A stretch of 64,000 bases of DNA from Capsaspora owczarzaki ATCC 30864 (Eukaryota > Opisthokonta > Filasterea): contig NW_011887297.1 of the NCBI RefSeq assembly GCF_000151315.2, positions 1 through 64,000 of the forward strand, in the 5' to 3' direction. Under the pieces are notes generated by a model that was not told where the DNA came from, made no database searches, and saw only the letters and a list, made by a program, of their open reading frames with translations. Below, piece by piece: positions 44,501 to 56,100 of this stretch (its first letter is position 1; each line of letters begins with the position of its first letter). A program made the position numbers and the translations under genes.

Positions 44501-46386
44501 CTATTGCCATCACTCCGAGCGAGGACCGCGATACACTTGACCGTGGCAATTCCGAGGCAAGCAGCAGCAGCGGCGCTGGGAATGATTTACTGGCACCACA
44601 ACTCTCCAAGCAAAACTCGTCCAGTTCAACCAACAGCTTCTCCCGGGACTTTGGCTCGAGCTCGACGCTCGTGGCCAATGGATCTCAAGCCAGCAACCCA
44701 TCTGCTGTTGCGCAGTACCACGCGTACACACGCGGCCCTTCGACTGCTACCAAAGTATTCAATTTTGTGGGGCAACCGCTCATGCTGCTGCTCTTCTTTG
44801 CCATCTTTCTCGCCTTCCTGTTGGTCATCATCCTCCCGGCCTTCTTTGTTATTCTCGTCATCCGAACCACACACATTGAAACGGACACCAAGCAGTTCAA
44901 TCAACGTCAAGAGGTGATTGAACGCGAAACAATCATTGTCCGATCCGTCCGCTTGCTCAACCTCCTCGCTCGCAGCATCCCCGTTGCCATTGTGCTGGCC
45001 GGCTATCCAGCGCTTGTTGTCTACGCTATTGTTCCCGCCGCGATCGACAGGACCGCTCCAAACGACGCAGTCCTGTACATCAACCTGGCCATTGGCTTGT
45101 ACTGCCTGGTGATTATTGCTCTCCAACTGATGGGAACCGTCCGAGCTGGAGCTTCGCTTTCTGCGCGAAATATGGAGGTTTTGGGTTTGGGCAACAATCT
45201 TGGCGGTGACGGCAGGGTCGCCAATCAAGTCATCACCACGAGCCAATTCAAGCTCACCTCGCTGTCAAACTGGATGGTGCTCTTGACGCTTGCCATCGAG
45301 TTTGCCCAAATCTCCTTCTTCCCGTTTCTCTCCAGCCAAGTGCTGCTCGAGGCTACCAATCTGGCCAACGTTACCCTGAATCTTGTAGACTCCTCCGCCT
45401 TTGATGAAATCTCCAAAGTCCAGCGATCCGTCTACCTCACTGTCGCCTCTGTGGACACCCATACAATTGCCGTGTGGGCGGCCATTGGTGTCGTGGCTGC
45501 GCTTGTGCTCGTGTTTTGCTACCAGTTCACCCTCGAGCTCTTCCACTACGGTGTGCTGCGCCGCTTCTTTGATATTCACGGAAACAACAAGGAGCCATTT
45601 GTCAATCGCGACGTCAAGCAATCGGCGCGTGACTACATGTTTTACTCTTTCGTTGGCGCCATCGCGTACGGACACGGGACCCCGCGGCACGTCTCTCCCG
45701 CAATCGCCTCCATCACGGCAATTTTGTCTGACGGCCTGTTTTTGTTTGTAACGGAAAAATTGCTCGCCGTGGTCGCCTGCTCTGCGCCGCTGGACGAGAT
45801 TGCTGCGATTGTTCCCGCCTCGCCACCCGTACATCTGTACTTGACCTCCTTCCCGACCGCTGTGTGCTGGGACGACTCGCATAGCGTGCTTGCAGTCATT
45901 GCTCTGATTGCATACTCGTTCTACGTGCCCCTGTCCATTATGATTTCGCCAATGTTCATGGAGCCCGCCGTCGATGGCAAGGACGTTCGCTACAGCAAGC
46001 TGTACCTCATGAGCGTGAGTGTGTTGAAATGCATCATGATTGTTGCCGCGAGCTTCCTTCCGCAAGGCGGGCTCACACGCTGCTTGGCCAGCGGAATCTC
46101 GGCGCTGGTCATGCTGTGTCTCACCGGATTTTGGCTAACGTTCGCCCCGTCGTCCATGCGGATGCGTACCCCTTGTTCGATTCCGTTTATCAACATTTGG
46201 CGCATCATGACTTTTGCTACGGGTGTCTACTCTGCCATCTGCGGCGTGCTCATTTTCGCTCTCCCCGAAACGGTTCAGGGCACTGAGCTGTATTTGATTC
46301 TCTTTGTTGGTATTGGTGTCATTGTGCTCGGTGCTCTTCTTTGGGCGCTCCTTCGCCGCGCTCGTGCACCACCTCGGCGGTATTAG
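41528..46386 (+). CDS. Circularly permuted RAS-like GTPase (cpRAS) fused to a polytopic membrane domain
   Basis: Inferred exons 41528-41536, 41658-41723, 42698-42820, 42917-43118 and 43292-46386; about 1,164 residues. GTPase motifs appear in the order G3 ([10 protein letters not shown]), G4 (VGNKLDLA), G5 (IEVSAKQ), G1 (LLGSGGVGKS), G2 ([12 protein letters not shown]). This is a RAS/RAP fold cut between G2 and G3 and rejoined so that the usual C-terminus (LFREMGR) leads straight into the first strand ([12 protein letters not shown]). The Thr in DTAGTEQ resembles RAP rather than RAS. Residues about 180-470 are Pro/Ala-rich and probably disordered. From about 630 on, roughly ten to eleven hydrophobic helices follow, beginning [20 protein letters not shown] and ending [20 protein letters not shown]. 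Only the first exon (Met-Thr-Glu) is weakly supported. Exon 4 ends inside the P-loop and phase closes as GSG|GVGKS, showing G5 and G1 belong to one transcript. Confidence 0.85.
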
Positions 46387-47301
46387 TTTGTGGATTTGTT
46401 TGTTTTTGTGTTTCTTGATTGCTTTGATGAGTAGGACTTTCAGTTTCAAGCGGATTTGTCGGTGCTTGCAGTGCGAGATGACTTTGTTATGATTGTGCTG
46501 TATAGATACGATTACTGTGACGAAACTACAGTAGCGACTCGTTTCTGAGCTCAGAACTTGGAGTGAGCAAACAAAACTTCCTCCACAATGCCTCCTTGCT
46601 TTCCTAGCATCTGTGGCTGTGCCTCCGCTGCCCGCCTGCAGCTCCATCGTCTGCTTCACGATGGAGATGTTTGAGTTTATCGTGGCTTTTGGCTTGTTCC
46701 AAAAAACGAGAAAATCACGATTCACTTCCCCTTTTTTTTTTTTTTTTTTTTGTTTTTTGGTGTTTCGCTTTGGTTTCGCTCGCAAACGGAGCCCATTACC
46801 GCCTCACACCCTCCGCGCCTGATTCCAGCTCTCGTTCGCTGGATCGTCAGTTCCGCACTCATCTCTGCCATTGACATTGCCTCTGCTGCCGTCGTCGTCA
46901 CTCCAGCTCAGGACGAACCAGTCGGCCAGACCAACAGCTCGCTGACGCCGTTGCCAATCCGCCGCCTTCCGTCGCGCCCATCCAGCCCGAGCACTTGCGC
47001 CGCCCTCCCGCGTCCTTTGACTCCCAACCCTACGCCCAGCGTCGCTTGTCTTGAACCGAGCAACCCCGCGTCATTGCGAACTCTGCGTCTCAGTGACAAG
47101 GCCTTGTTTCCAGCCAACGCCGTTTCAAAAAAAATTGAATTTGGCGAAACCGTTTCAACTTTCGGATTTGACTTGGCAACGCCGCTCGCTCCAGCAGTTG
47201 CATCTCCACGCAGTCGCTCACACCACCCCTGCATATTACCACAAGCCAGTGCAAACAACGACATCAGTGACTCATCACCAACACCATCCCACCGCAACAC
47301 G
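46387..47301. other. Region upstream of the 302-aa gene; possible coding extension
   Basis: From about 46750 the frame of the downstream gene is already open and Ser/Pro-rich, so translation could begin earlier than the ATG at 47302. A T run at 46732-46751 precedes it. I found no second gene. Confidence 0.4.
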
Positions 47302-48395
47302 ATGCCCTCGCAACAATCAACGCGGCCAGCGCCATCCGATGCCAGCATCTATTCCTGGAGCAACGCCAGCTCCGAGACCAAGCGTGCCATTCTGAACCAG
47401 CGCCTGGAAGAGCTCCAAACAATCCTGATGAAACAGCTCTCGAGTGGTAAGATTTGGTTTTGCGTTGCAGCCACACCATTGCAATGAGGCACAGTTTGTT
47501 TGTTTGGGGGTTTGTTTTTCTCGTTAGCAAACCTGAGTGACTTTTGTTTATTAGATCCCAATGCCATGCTGGATCCCGCCGTGACCAACGAGTTTATTGC
47601 TGTGCAAGAAGAACGCGCACGCTTGGACCAAGCAGCAGTTGAGGTGAGTGAGCCCCAACCTCGTTTTCGCGCTGGGCTGCCAAGTGCGCCCGCCCCTAAC
47701 AAAGCATACTGTGAAAACAGAAATCCCGACAAAACACGGAAGGATGCTTGGCGACATTGAGCGTCGTCGTGCGAATGGCTTTGGAAGACGTGGACTTGCA
47801 GCAACACCCAGAGATTCGTCAGGTTCTGAAAGTCCTCTACCCCAGGCTTCAAGTGCCAATCAAGGCCAACAAGATTGACACTCAAGTCAAGTGCCTCGAG
47901 TTTTTGCAGCCTATCATCAGCATGGCAAAGAGGGTTGAGCCGCAGGTTGAGAAACCTGCCGAGCCTGAAGTGCAAGTCGTAGAAACCCCGATTCCAGCGC
48001 CACCCCCGCCGCCGCCGCCGATGGTGACCCCTCCGCGCCGCCACGCCTTGCCCGCCACTCGCGCTGTTGTCAACTTTGCATCGTCAAGCAACCGTCCTCA
48101 CAATCAGTATCACGTTACAACAACGCCAACACGCACCCCGCTCGGGAACTCGTCGCGCTCCAACCTTATGGAGCAAATCGGGCAGGCTTCTGCCAAGGGC
48201 TTGCGTCGAACAACGCTGCATCGGTCACCTGGTGGCACGCCACAGATCAGCCGAAAGAAGAAGCCGGCGGATGGTTTCGAAGCCACGCTGCTGAAACGCT
48301 TCCACTCTGTCAACGTCCCAAGCCCCGGCGGACCAGCGGTTCAGGACGAAAACCTCTTTTCCCCTCTCGCCAGTCCCGCCGTGCTTCGGATGTGA
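47302..48395 (+). CDS. Unrecognised protein with conserved C-terminal basic motif
   Basis: Three exons (47302-47446, 47555-47643, 47721-48395), phases closing, 302 residues from this ATG; an upstream in-frame extension of up to about 180 residues is possible. The N-terminal half is helical (RAILNQRLEELQTILMKQL; VTNEFIAVQEERARLDQAAV), followed by a conserved-looking helical segment (LSVVVRMALEDVDLQQHPEI, LQVPIKANKIDTQVKCLEFL), a Pro-rich stretch, and a C-terminus with SRKKKPADGFEATLLKRFHS followed by VNVPSPGG. The latter reads like a short linear motif kept by selection. I do not recognise the family; a cytoskeletal or spindle-associated coiled-coil role would be speculation. Confidence 0.7.
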
Positions 48396-48646
48396 GAAAA
48401 GGCAGGCACCGTCTCCCGCTGGTGAGACATGGGTTTTTGTGTATTACAGTAGTCATTGCGGGCGAAATTCCGCAGCCGTCGTGTTGCTTTTTGTGTGTGT
48501 TTTGTTTTAATTTCCTGTGGTTGATGAGCGGGGATTGTTTGAAAAGGCCAATGTCGAAAGGCCGAGCGTCTTGTAAAAGTTGAAATTTTTGTGTGCGTTG
48601 ATAGTTGTCATTATTGAACGAAAAGAAAAAAAGGAATCTGTATCCA
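48396..48646. other. Convergent intergenic region
   Basis: 3' ends of the 302-aa gene (+) and the RPAP3-like gene (-). Nothing recognised. Confidence 0.4.
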
Positions 48647-50423
48647 CTACAGCAGCTTGAATTCGTAACGAGCGCAAGCCTGCTTCCATTGGCCGGCAGG
48701 CAACTGTGCAATCTGGTCAGCGTGTTTCTCGACGAGGACTTGGAGAAGGTTGTGGATGACTGCACCCCAGAGCCAGACAATCACCAAGCAATGATCAAAC
48801 GCCAGAAGTTGGTGAGAGCTCGATGTGGGTGACAAACGTTCGACGTTCGACGTTCGACGTTCGACGTTCGACGTTGACGTTCGACTTACCAGATCGGTCA
48901 GCGTCTTCCAGAAACATGAATGCCACGTCAAATCGTTTGACGAAAGCAAGAGCTACGACTGCTTGACACAGTTGTCGGGCGTCCGTTCTACAAACGAGGC
49001 AATCGAGTTGAGAGTGCTGGGTGAATGAAAGAACAGCCCAGTTAATCCGCTCGCTGGGACGAGAAGAAACTAACACGAAATGCTCGCGGAACATGCGGAA
49101 GACAAACGGGAGGATGTCGCCAGTGAGTACGTTTGCGAGAATGGTCGAGTACGACGGAATGGGGATTTGCTGTGCCAGAAGAATCAATGCAACCCTGTGA
49201 GCCTCGCAGCTGCAACGAGTCCATGTCAACAAGAGCTATCATGAGTTGCACAAATGCTCACCTTCAGGAACGTGCCGACTGCAGCATCGTCCTTGAGATT
49301 CAGCTCCTTCCACTGCCGCTCAAACTCGTACGAGTTTGTTGGAACAGATAGCGGTGTGGGTGTTGTGGACGTGTTCAGGATGGTCAGTGCCTAACAGACG
49401 CAGACAAGGTCACAAACAAACAAAAAAACGAGGTTCAGCTGCAAAATAACAGTCGCTCTTTTGGCCACGCTGGATACCGCCTGACCTTGTGAACCAAAAC
49501 ATCGATTGAAGGTGGAGGCGCGAGCTTTGCCTTGTCTGCAGCCGAAATCCCGGCGTAGGCATCTTTGGCGACAGGGGACGCCTTTTCGAGCGAGATGCCC
49601 ACAGGTTTTGTCGATGAGGGAGCAGCCACTGTAGATGTGGCGGTTGTTGCCGAAGGTGTAGCCTTTGATGATGACGATGATGATGATGATGATGATGAAG
49701 CTGAGGCGGTCGGTGCGCTGGCTGGCGCGGGAGTCGATGTGCTGACCTTCTTTTCCTGTGACTTGACGGACGAGGCCGATTTCGCTGCGCCGGTGGTGAG
49801 CTTTCGCAGCTCCTCCTTTGCAGACTTGTTTGTGGGTTCGAGCTTGAGCACTTGTTCCAGATCTGTGTGAAACGGTGCAGGCTGTTAGGAGTTCTGGTGC
49901 ACATTCGAAGCGAGTGTTTCGCGAGGAGCAAACGCCCACCTTGCTTGGCCAGTTCCGACAAGCCGAGCGCCTGGCGCGCCGTGGCACGACGCGAAAATGC
50001 CTTGATGTACGCAGGGTCGCAGCCCAGACAGCTGGTGCAAGCCGCCTCGGCGTCCTTGAATCTGTCAAAGAGCAGCACAGCAGCAGCACACACATGTTGC
50101 GAAACGCAGCTCAGTGACGATTGAACAGTCTCCTGTTTCTCTTGCATTGCGGGGGGCCCTTTTTGTTACCGCTCCAGTTTCAGAAGGACCATTGCGCGGT
50201 TGGCGTGCAGCACGGCCGTGGTTGGTGCCAGTCCCAGTCCGCGATCGTACCACTCGAGCGCGCCTGCAAAGTCGCTCTTGTTGAAGCACTCGTTGCCCTA
50301 CACGCAGCAAAAGGCCAACAAGCGCATGAGCAATTGCTATGAACAACTGTTGCGTATATTTGAGTGCACAATTGCAAAAGGAAGGGCAGGAGTCTTTGCC
50401 TTCAGCCGTGCGTCGTCTGCCAT
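48647..50423 (-). CDS. RPAP3: RPAP3-like TPR co-chaperone
   Basis: Eight exons on the minus strand (50423-50400, 50297-50170, 50061-49940, 49862-49486, 49390-49262, 49169-49077, 49016-48890, 48759-48647); 370 residues, all phases closing. Residues 5-115 form a three-repeat TPR domain (ARLKGNECFNKGDFAGALEW; HANRAMVLLKLERFKDAEAA; DPAYIKAFSRRATARQALGL; LEQVLKLEPTNKSAKEEL) of the type that binds HSP70/HSP90 C-termini. After a Ser/Ala/Thr linker comes the RPAP3 C-terminal domain (PTNSYEFERQWKELNLKDD, TILANVLTGDILPFVFRMF, VKRFDVAFMFLEDAD). In animals RPAP3 with PIH1D1 and RUVBL1/2 forms R2TP, which assembles RNA polymerase II, PIKKs and snoRNPs. This copy has one TPR array where human RPAP3 has two, so an SPAG1-like relative cannot be excluded. 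Intron 1 starts with GC (AAG|GCAAAG). Confidence 0.88.
48836..48885. repeat. (GTTCGAC)n heptamer array in intron 7 of the RPAP3-like gene
   Basis: Five to six tandem heptamers with one interrupted unit, ending four bases from the splice donor at 48889. If unspliced it reads as Asn-Val-Glu-Arg-Arg-Thr-Ser repeats. Confidence 0.92.
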
Positions 50424-50583
50424 CGTTAAGAAGGACTGAGATTGTTTAGACTCGTCCCTCCCGACTCGTACACTTGGTCCCATTTGTTGCTGTTTCGCTC
50501 CACTGACTTTTTTGCTTCTTCATCCACATTCAAATGCACTTCATCTTTGGCCATTCTTCATTTTCATTCCGTGCAAACGAGAG
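50424..50583. promoter_or_regulatory. Compact bidirectional promoter (160 bp)
   Basis: The start codons of the RPAP3-like gene (-) and the four-TM gene (+) are only 160 bp apart, so both 5' leaders and any promoter elements must fit here. No TATA box is obvious. Confidence 0.45.
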
Positions 50584-52067
50584 ATGCCGTCCCAAGACTC
50601 CAACTTTTTCTGGCGGCACATTGGCATCTGCGCCCGGATCTTTGGTCTCCTCACCGTCGTTGGTCAGTGCAGCAACTCCACTGCTTTTTTGCTTCTCGTG
50701 GCATTTTGTCTTGTCGATGCAACAGCTGAAGGCGGGGGTGGGGTGTCCCACAGCGTCCCTTTGCCTTTGACAGCCCTTGTTCAATGCAGAGCCAGCCATT
50801 TTGATCTTTGGCGCTTTTTTTTTTTTTTTTTTTTTTTTTTTGAGGATTTTGGTTCTTTGTACTCACTGTTCTTCTGTCTCGCTCTGACACTCTGCAATCG
50901 ACGACAGCGCTCTGGGGCACTGGCATTGCTGAGGTCGGCGATCACCTCGGCGTTGGCGCCTACACAATGTAAGTCGATACCGCAGTGCCTTCAAAACCAA
51001 AAAAAAAATAAAATAAAAAAATGAAAATAAAACAGGGCTCTCGTTCTCGTCTCGTGGTAAAGAGCGGCCCCGCTGCTCCACTGACCACATTGTCTGAGCG
51101 TGAATGTGCCGTCTCCCAGGTCCATGATGACTCACGCCGGAACACAGCTTTTGCATTCGGGTGTCGCTTTTGAAGGACCGAATCTGCGGCTTTTTTTTTC
51201 TTTTTTTTTTTTTTGGTTCGATTTTGAGTTTTGAAATGATTTCATGACGTCGAAGTCGCATCAGCAAACGTGCCCGCATATTACTGCACGACATGTGTGG
51301 TGCGAGTGAACTCGTGCATGTGGATTTTTGAATTTTTGGGGTGGGGTGAAGAGCACCGGGACAACGACCGAAAAGTGCGCGGCTACGTCGGTTGGTTGTG
51401 GAGATTTGTTCGCATACTCGCAGTTCCAACAGTCTGTGTCGAATAATTCACTTCCTCCTTGACCGCACGAGAATCGAGCCACCTGCATCATCGTGGGTGG
51501 CGGCAAAAGGATTCTTCCGCGTGCGTCTGTGTGCATGTGTGTGTCGCTCTGTCTGTCTACATCGGGGTGTTTGTTTTTCTTACCTTTTTGTTCACTGAGG
51601 CAAACCGCTCACATTCCTGAATCCTGCCACACTTTTGACAGTTGCGCCGGCATTGTGATGACCATCATTGAAGGCTCGTGGGTGCTCCAAAAGTGTGCAT
51701 GCTGCAATGCCGAAAGCTGCATTTACAAGACGTACTTTTTCCTTGTCAACCTTCGTGGCTGGATCAAGTTTATTCTCTATGCCTTGTAAGCGAGTTTGGC
51801 GTGAAACGTCTGCCACTGTTGGAATCACAGAGCCTTTGGACAATGTGTTTGACTGACTTTCCGCGAGCATGGATTGGCAGGATGTCCATCGTGTGCTTCA
51901 TTGAAACCACCTGGTGCATTGTCGGCGGTGTCATGCTGGATGTTGACGCCGTCTTCTATCTCCTCTCGTCGTTCGTCTCCAAGAAGGAGGGTGATGCTGC
52001 TGCCAAGGATGAATCCAAGCCAGAAGAGAAGCGCGCCTCTTTGCGTGACCCGAATGCTCTCGTGTGA
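50584..52067 (+). CDS. Four-TM protein, possibly Flower/TVP18-like
   Basis: Four exons (50584-50662, 50908-50968, 51642-51785, 51881-52067); 156 residues, phases closing. Four hydrophobic segments: RHIGICARIFGLLTVV, a short one ending exon 2 and beginning exon 3 (YTICAGIVMTIIEGSWVL), GWIKFILYALMSIVCFIE, and TTWCIVGGVMLDVDAVFYLL. A cysteine cluster (CACCNAESC) lies between TM2 and TM3. The C-terminus is Lys/Glu-rich and cytosolic. The layout (glutamate-containing TM2 followed by a Cys motif, then a basic WIKFILY helix, and a short charged tail) resembles the Flower/CACFD1 and yeast TVP18 group of Golgi/endosomal proteins, but overall identity looks low, so this is a tentative family call. Confidence 0.55.
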
Positions 52068-52799
52068 ACATTTTCTTGTGGTGTTGTTTTGGTTAACATT
52101 TTAATTGTTTGCAATTGCCTCCATCAATTCCACATGCTGCTCCATTCGCCAAGTTGTTGCAGCGTGGTGAGAGGAGTTGAGGGGGGCGGGATAACTCGCA
52201 TGCGTCAATCCGGCAAGGAGCACAGTACAATAAAATTAGACTACAAGCAAGAAGACTGAAAGACGTATCTGAACTGGAATGTTGAAAGCAAAGGCATATA
52301 TGCAGGACAAGTTTGAGTGACGGCTTGAAATCTTGTAGGTGCAAAACTGTCTCGTTTCAAATGTATCGGTTTGCTCGCGAAATCTATCATGAAAAGCTGC
52401 TCAGTCGCCGTCCGCTTGATGATAGTAGGATGGAATATTTGTTTTTATTCGCGATTTTTTGTGTTTGAGAGGTCTGGGAATGTCAGTTGCGGGCCAGACG
52501 GTCGTGTCCCGACACGCAAAACTCGAGACGTCGGTCGGTGTGCGCCGTTCATCAGAACTTTGCCTTCGCTCCAGAATTTTTTTTGCTGCTCGTAGTACTA
52601 TGTGTTTATGTTGATAGAATCGAGGAGAAAGGCTTGGCAGTTGTTTCAATGAGAATTCAAGACTCAAACGCGCGGTCAAAACAAATACTTTTGTGTTTAC
52701 GATTGCTTGTCAGTTTTGATTGTTTGACCAACCTCGAAACGACCCCCGCAAGTCCCCAGAACGCAGGTTTGGTTGATTTCTCATCATAGTTAGAGTACC
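52068..52799. other. Intergenic
   Basis: No gene recognised between the four-TM gene and the 29-bp repeat. Confidence 0.4.
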
Positions 52800-52828
52800 A
52801 TGTCAGGACCCGCAGGCTCTGCGGTCCC
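52800..52828. repeat. 29-bp hairpin repeat, copy B, downstream of tRNA-Leu
   Basis: Exact reverse complement of 4204-4232; both flanking bases differ, so the match is exactly 29 bp. It lies 83 bp beyond the 3' end of the minus-strand tRNA-Leu. Confidence 0.85.
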
Positions 52829-52848
52829 AACGAGCAGAGAACACGGGG

Positions 52849-52906
52849 AAAAAAAAAACACACAAAAAAAAAAAAAAAAAAAAAAAAATCAAACAAAAAA
52901 AAAAGG
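52849..52906 (-). terminator. Poly-A/T tract acting as Pol III terminator of tRNA-Leu
   Basis: On the minus strand the tRNA is followed after about 6 bases by a run of ten T residues and then a much longer T-rich tract, ample for RNA polymerase III termination. Confidence 0.8.
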
Positions 52907-52911
52907 AGACA

Positions 52912-52992
52912 TGTCGGCGATGGGATTCGAACCCATGAGCCAAAGGCACTGCAACCTGAATGCAGCGGATTAACCAGCTTTCCTACACCGAC
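52912..52992 (-). tRNA. tRNA-Leu(CAG): tRNA-Leu (anticodon CAG)
   Basis: A type II cloverleaf reads on the minus strand. The acceptor GTCGGTG pairs with CGCCGAC. The D arm is GGA-AAGCTGGTTAA-TCC. The anticodon stem CTGCA/TGCAG encloses TTCAGGT, anticodon CAG. The long variable arm contains a GCC-TTT-GGC stem, as expected for Leu or Ser, and the T arm is ATGGG-TTCGAAT-CCCAT. The discriminator base is A, as in tRNA-Leu. No intron. It decodes CUG as leucine. Confidence 0.96.
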
Positions 52993-53199
52993 TTGATGAG
53001 GTGCAAGTTGGGCAAATGCGCCTTTGGTCTGCACAAGGGAGAAAACTGTTCAATTTTGTATTTTTTTTTTTCTTTTTCAAACCGATGTGTATTTGTATTT
53101 AACAGTACTCACACCGTCATAACAACAAAAAAGTTCGCTGAGTTGCGCCGCTGGTATTGGCGTACTTGAAACAACTCTACAAACTTTGGTTTTTTCGCT

Positions 53200-56100
53200 T
53201 TACAAGGACGGTCGAGTCGCACTCGACGCGGTCAGCTGCGTCACCGGTGATAGGACACTCGCGCCACTGGCATACAGAGAAAGCCCATCCTCTCCTGTCG
53301 TGACTGCGTGGTGCGTGGACAAAGCAAAGCGGAACAAGTCCACACAGGCGCCTCGTCGCGCAAGGGTTTGTTCATCGCTCGGATGGAGTCGGACGATGCG
53401 GATTTTCAATGCAAAAGGATCTGTGCAGACAGGGACGAGTCAGATGGCAAGTACCACAGGATTCCCCATTCCTCAGCGTTCGCAACACGCAACAAATCTC
53501 ACCAGACCAGGCCGGTTGGGTAAAAGCTAGGCTCGTTGACAACCGACCCGCGGACGACCCGGATTGCTGCGAAAAGTCAGACGCAAGCGGCACATGTAGC
53601 TTGCAGCTTCCGTCAGGGAAGGTGATCTGTTTGGGGGGTCAATTTGTCAAAAAACGAACAAACAAACAAACAAACAAAACCCGAATCCCGCTGAGCAAAC
53701 TCTCCCCCTTGTAGACGTATCACACAGTCCTCCCCGAAACAACAGACAGAAACCATCTGTACCTGAATGCCAATTCTGCCAAAGGACAGGGCATCGTGAG
53801 AGACATCAGCAACCACAGGCAGTTCAATCGGAAACGCTGGATTAAACTCGAACGGCCTCTCGTGCGTGTTTTCCACGGGGGAGAGCAGAGCAGCGGTGCG
53901 TCTGGCGATGGCTGTTGCTGGCTGGTGACGAACGTGCTTGCTCAGCTGCTCGACGGACTGCCAAACGGCAGTGCACAATTCCGCAACGGCGTGTTTCGAT
54001 GCGAGCTCGGAGGCCACATTACGAAGCAGGATGCCAACGGGCGGTGGAGGGAACGAAGACTGCGATGGAGCTGTATGCTTTTCAATCAGAACGACAACAC
54101 GAGCGACCGACTTTGACTGGAGCAGCGGGGCTTGGTTCAGAGTATCGACGATTTCTCCGAGCAAAGCGAACGTTGCATCAATCACCCAGTGCGGGACGGT
54201 ACCGGCTGGGCCATCATGGAGGTCTGAGACGACAATCGAGAGCGAAGAGCCGGAGGCAGACAGTCGCTCAAGCACGGTGGTGACGAAGAGGTGCACAAGC
54301 GCCGCCGCTCGCAGCAACGACGCCACCACTGAAATGTGCTCCTCGACATGGTTGTCCGCATGGAAGCGCAAGCTCAGCTGGTCAGCAGCCGACAGAACGG
54401 AGAGCGCAGCACCCACAGAGACATCAGCCTGCTTGGACTCGAGCGGCAGGGAGCGGCCAAAAGATCCACGTCCCTGTCGTTGGCGCGTGTCCACGCTCGG
54501 GCGACCAGCAGGTTTCTTCACGACAGAAGGTGGTTGCTTCCACGAAACGTCCACAGCCTCGCGAACGGCTGGTGCGGCTGCTGCTGCTGACGCTACTGGC
54601 GCAGCTGGAGAGTCTGGCCCGACCAGCTTGGTCAACGACAACAACGCATCCACGACTGACTGAAACAAACACGCATGGCCAGTCCACGCAGACTCCCGCC
54701 GAACAATTGCTGCCAGCTGCGTGGCACACATCTGTAGGTTGCCTTGCTGCAATCGGCGATCCTGGCTGCTGCCCACACGAATCAGCAAGGAGAGCGGTCC
54801 GGCCAAGGGCCATGCCCCGAGAGCCACAGGCTCAGAGTTGCCAATTCGGGTAGACTTGGCGGTCGCGCCAAACCAAATCGACGAGGTTGCTTTCGAAAAG
54901 GCATCTTCTCGCGGTGCACGCAAGGCCTGGTCCACCACAGAAATGCTGCACGTCAAGTCATTGGGCAAGCGCGGGAAGAGCGCATCGCCATGGGTTGCCG
55001 AAAGAAAGTCGCAGTGACGCCGAGTGTGGTGCGGCAGCATGTCGAGAACTGCGCCAGACGAGGACGCGCCGTTGATTTGGCTCATGGCGGCATTCGAAAT
55101 GAACGCCAACACGGACACGTACGCCGGATCATCAATCACAGGCTCGGCGGTGGCAAAGCTGGGATCCATGCGAAGCAAACCCGGCACCAGCGGCTCCGCC
55201 AGCGCAGCGTGCGACCGTCCAACAGCCGCGAGACACTTCCAAATGGTGTGGCGATCCGTCTCGCTGTGTCGCTTGAGATTGGCAATCAAGCTGGTGACGA
55301 CCATCAACACACAGGCGGCGTCAGCCACAAGCGTGCACGCAACCAGATTGTGCACTGCAGCGCGCACCACTGGCGATGCATCGTGAAGAACACCAAGCAC
55401 AGCCTCGAGTTGCGTTTCTCCGAGCACCACTGTGCCACTCAACCGATGCAGACTTGAGATGGCACCCAAACGCACCGTGTCAATTTCGTCATTGACCATG
55501 TCCACAAGAAAGTCGACCGCCGCGTGTGCAAACAGATTGCGCACCGCAATGGTCGACGTCTGTCGCACACCTCCCTTGGTCGAGTTGAAGGTCGAGGAGG
55601 CGGTGCTGAATTCCGTTTCGGCATCTTCCTCCTCCTCCTCCTCCTCCGACTCGTCCTCCTCCTCGTTGGCATCGTTCTCATCTTCGCGTGTCCCATCCGA
55701 CTTGCCGACTTGCGAGGCCTGTGCAGACACAGCCAAGGCACAAATCGCCATCACAGCGGCCGACCGCACTTCCAAAAACTCGTCCTCGAGCGCATGGACA
55801 AATGCGCCGCACGCGCCGCTATCGACGAGGCGAATGTCGGTCGGGTCGACCAAGCCTGCTTCTTCTTTGGGATGGCCATCTGCCACCGAATTGGCGGGAA
55901 CGCCAGCAGCAGCAGCAGCAGCTGCTGCTGCTGCAGCAACGTGCGGCACTGACGCCGAGTTTGCTGCAGGGGCGTTGGAATTCCAAGCCCCGCTATGATC
56001 GCGAGGCGCGCGCATTCTCCGCTGGCCTTGACGCTTGGCTTCATGCTCGGCCTCTCGCTCGGCGGCATATGCTGCAATGGCGGCTTTGCGCTTTGACCCG

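Noticed and set aside
48836-48885. Possible CRISPR-like short repeat array
   Set aside because: Units of 7 bp with no spacers, in a eukaryotic intron; it is a simple microsatellite.
49170-49232. Upstream acceptor for exon 6 of the RPAP3-like gene (would add GCIDSSG or VALILLAQ)
   Set aside because: Neither keeps phase with the conserved RPAP3 C-terminal domain; the acceptor giving QIPIPSYSTIL does.
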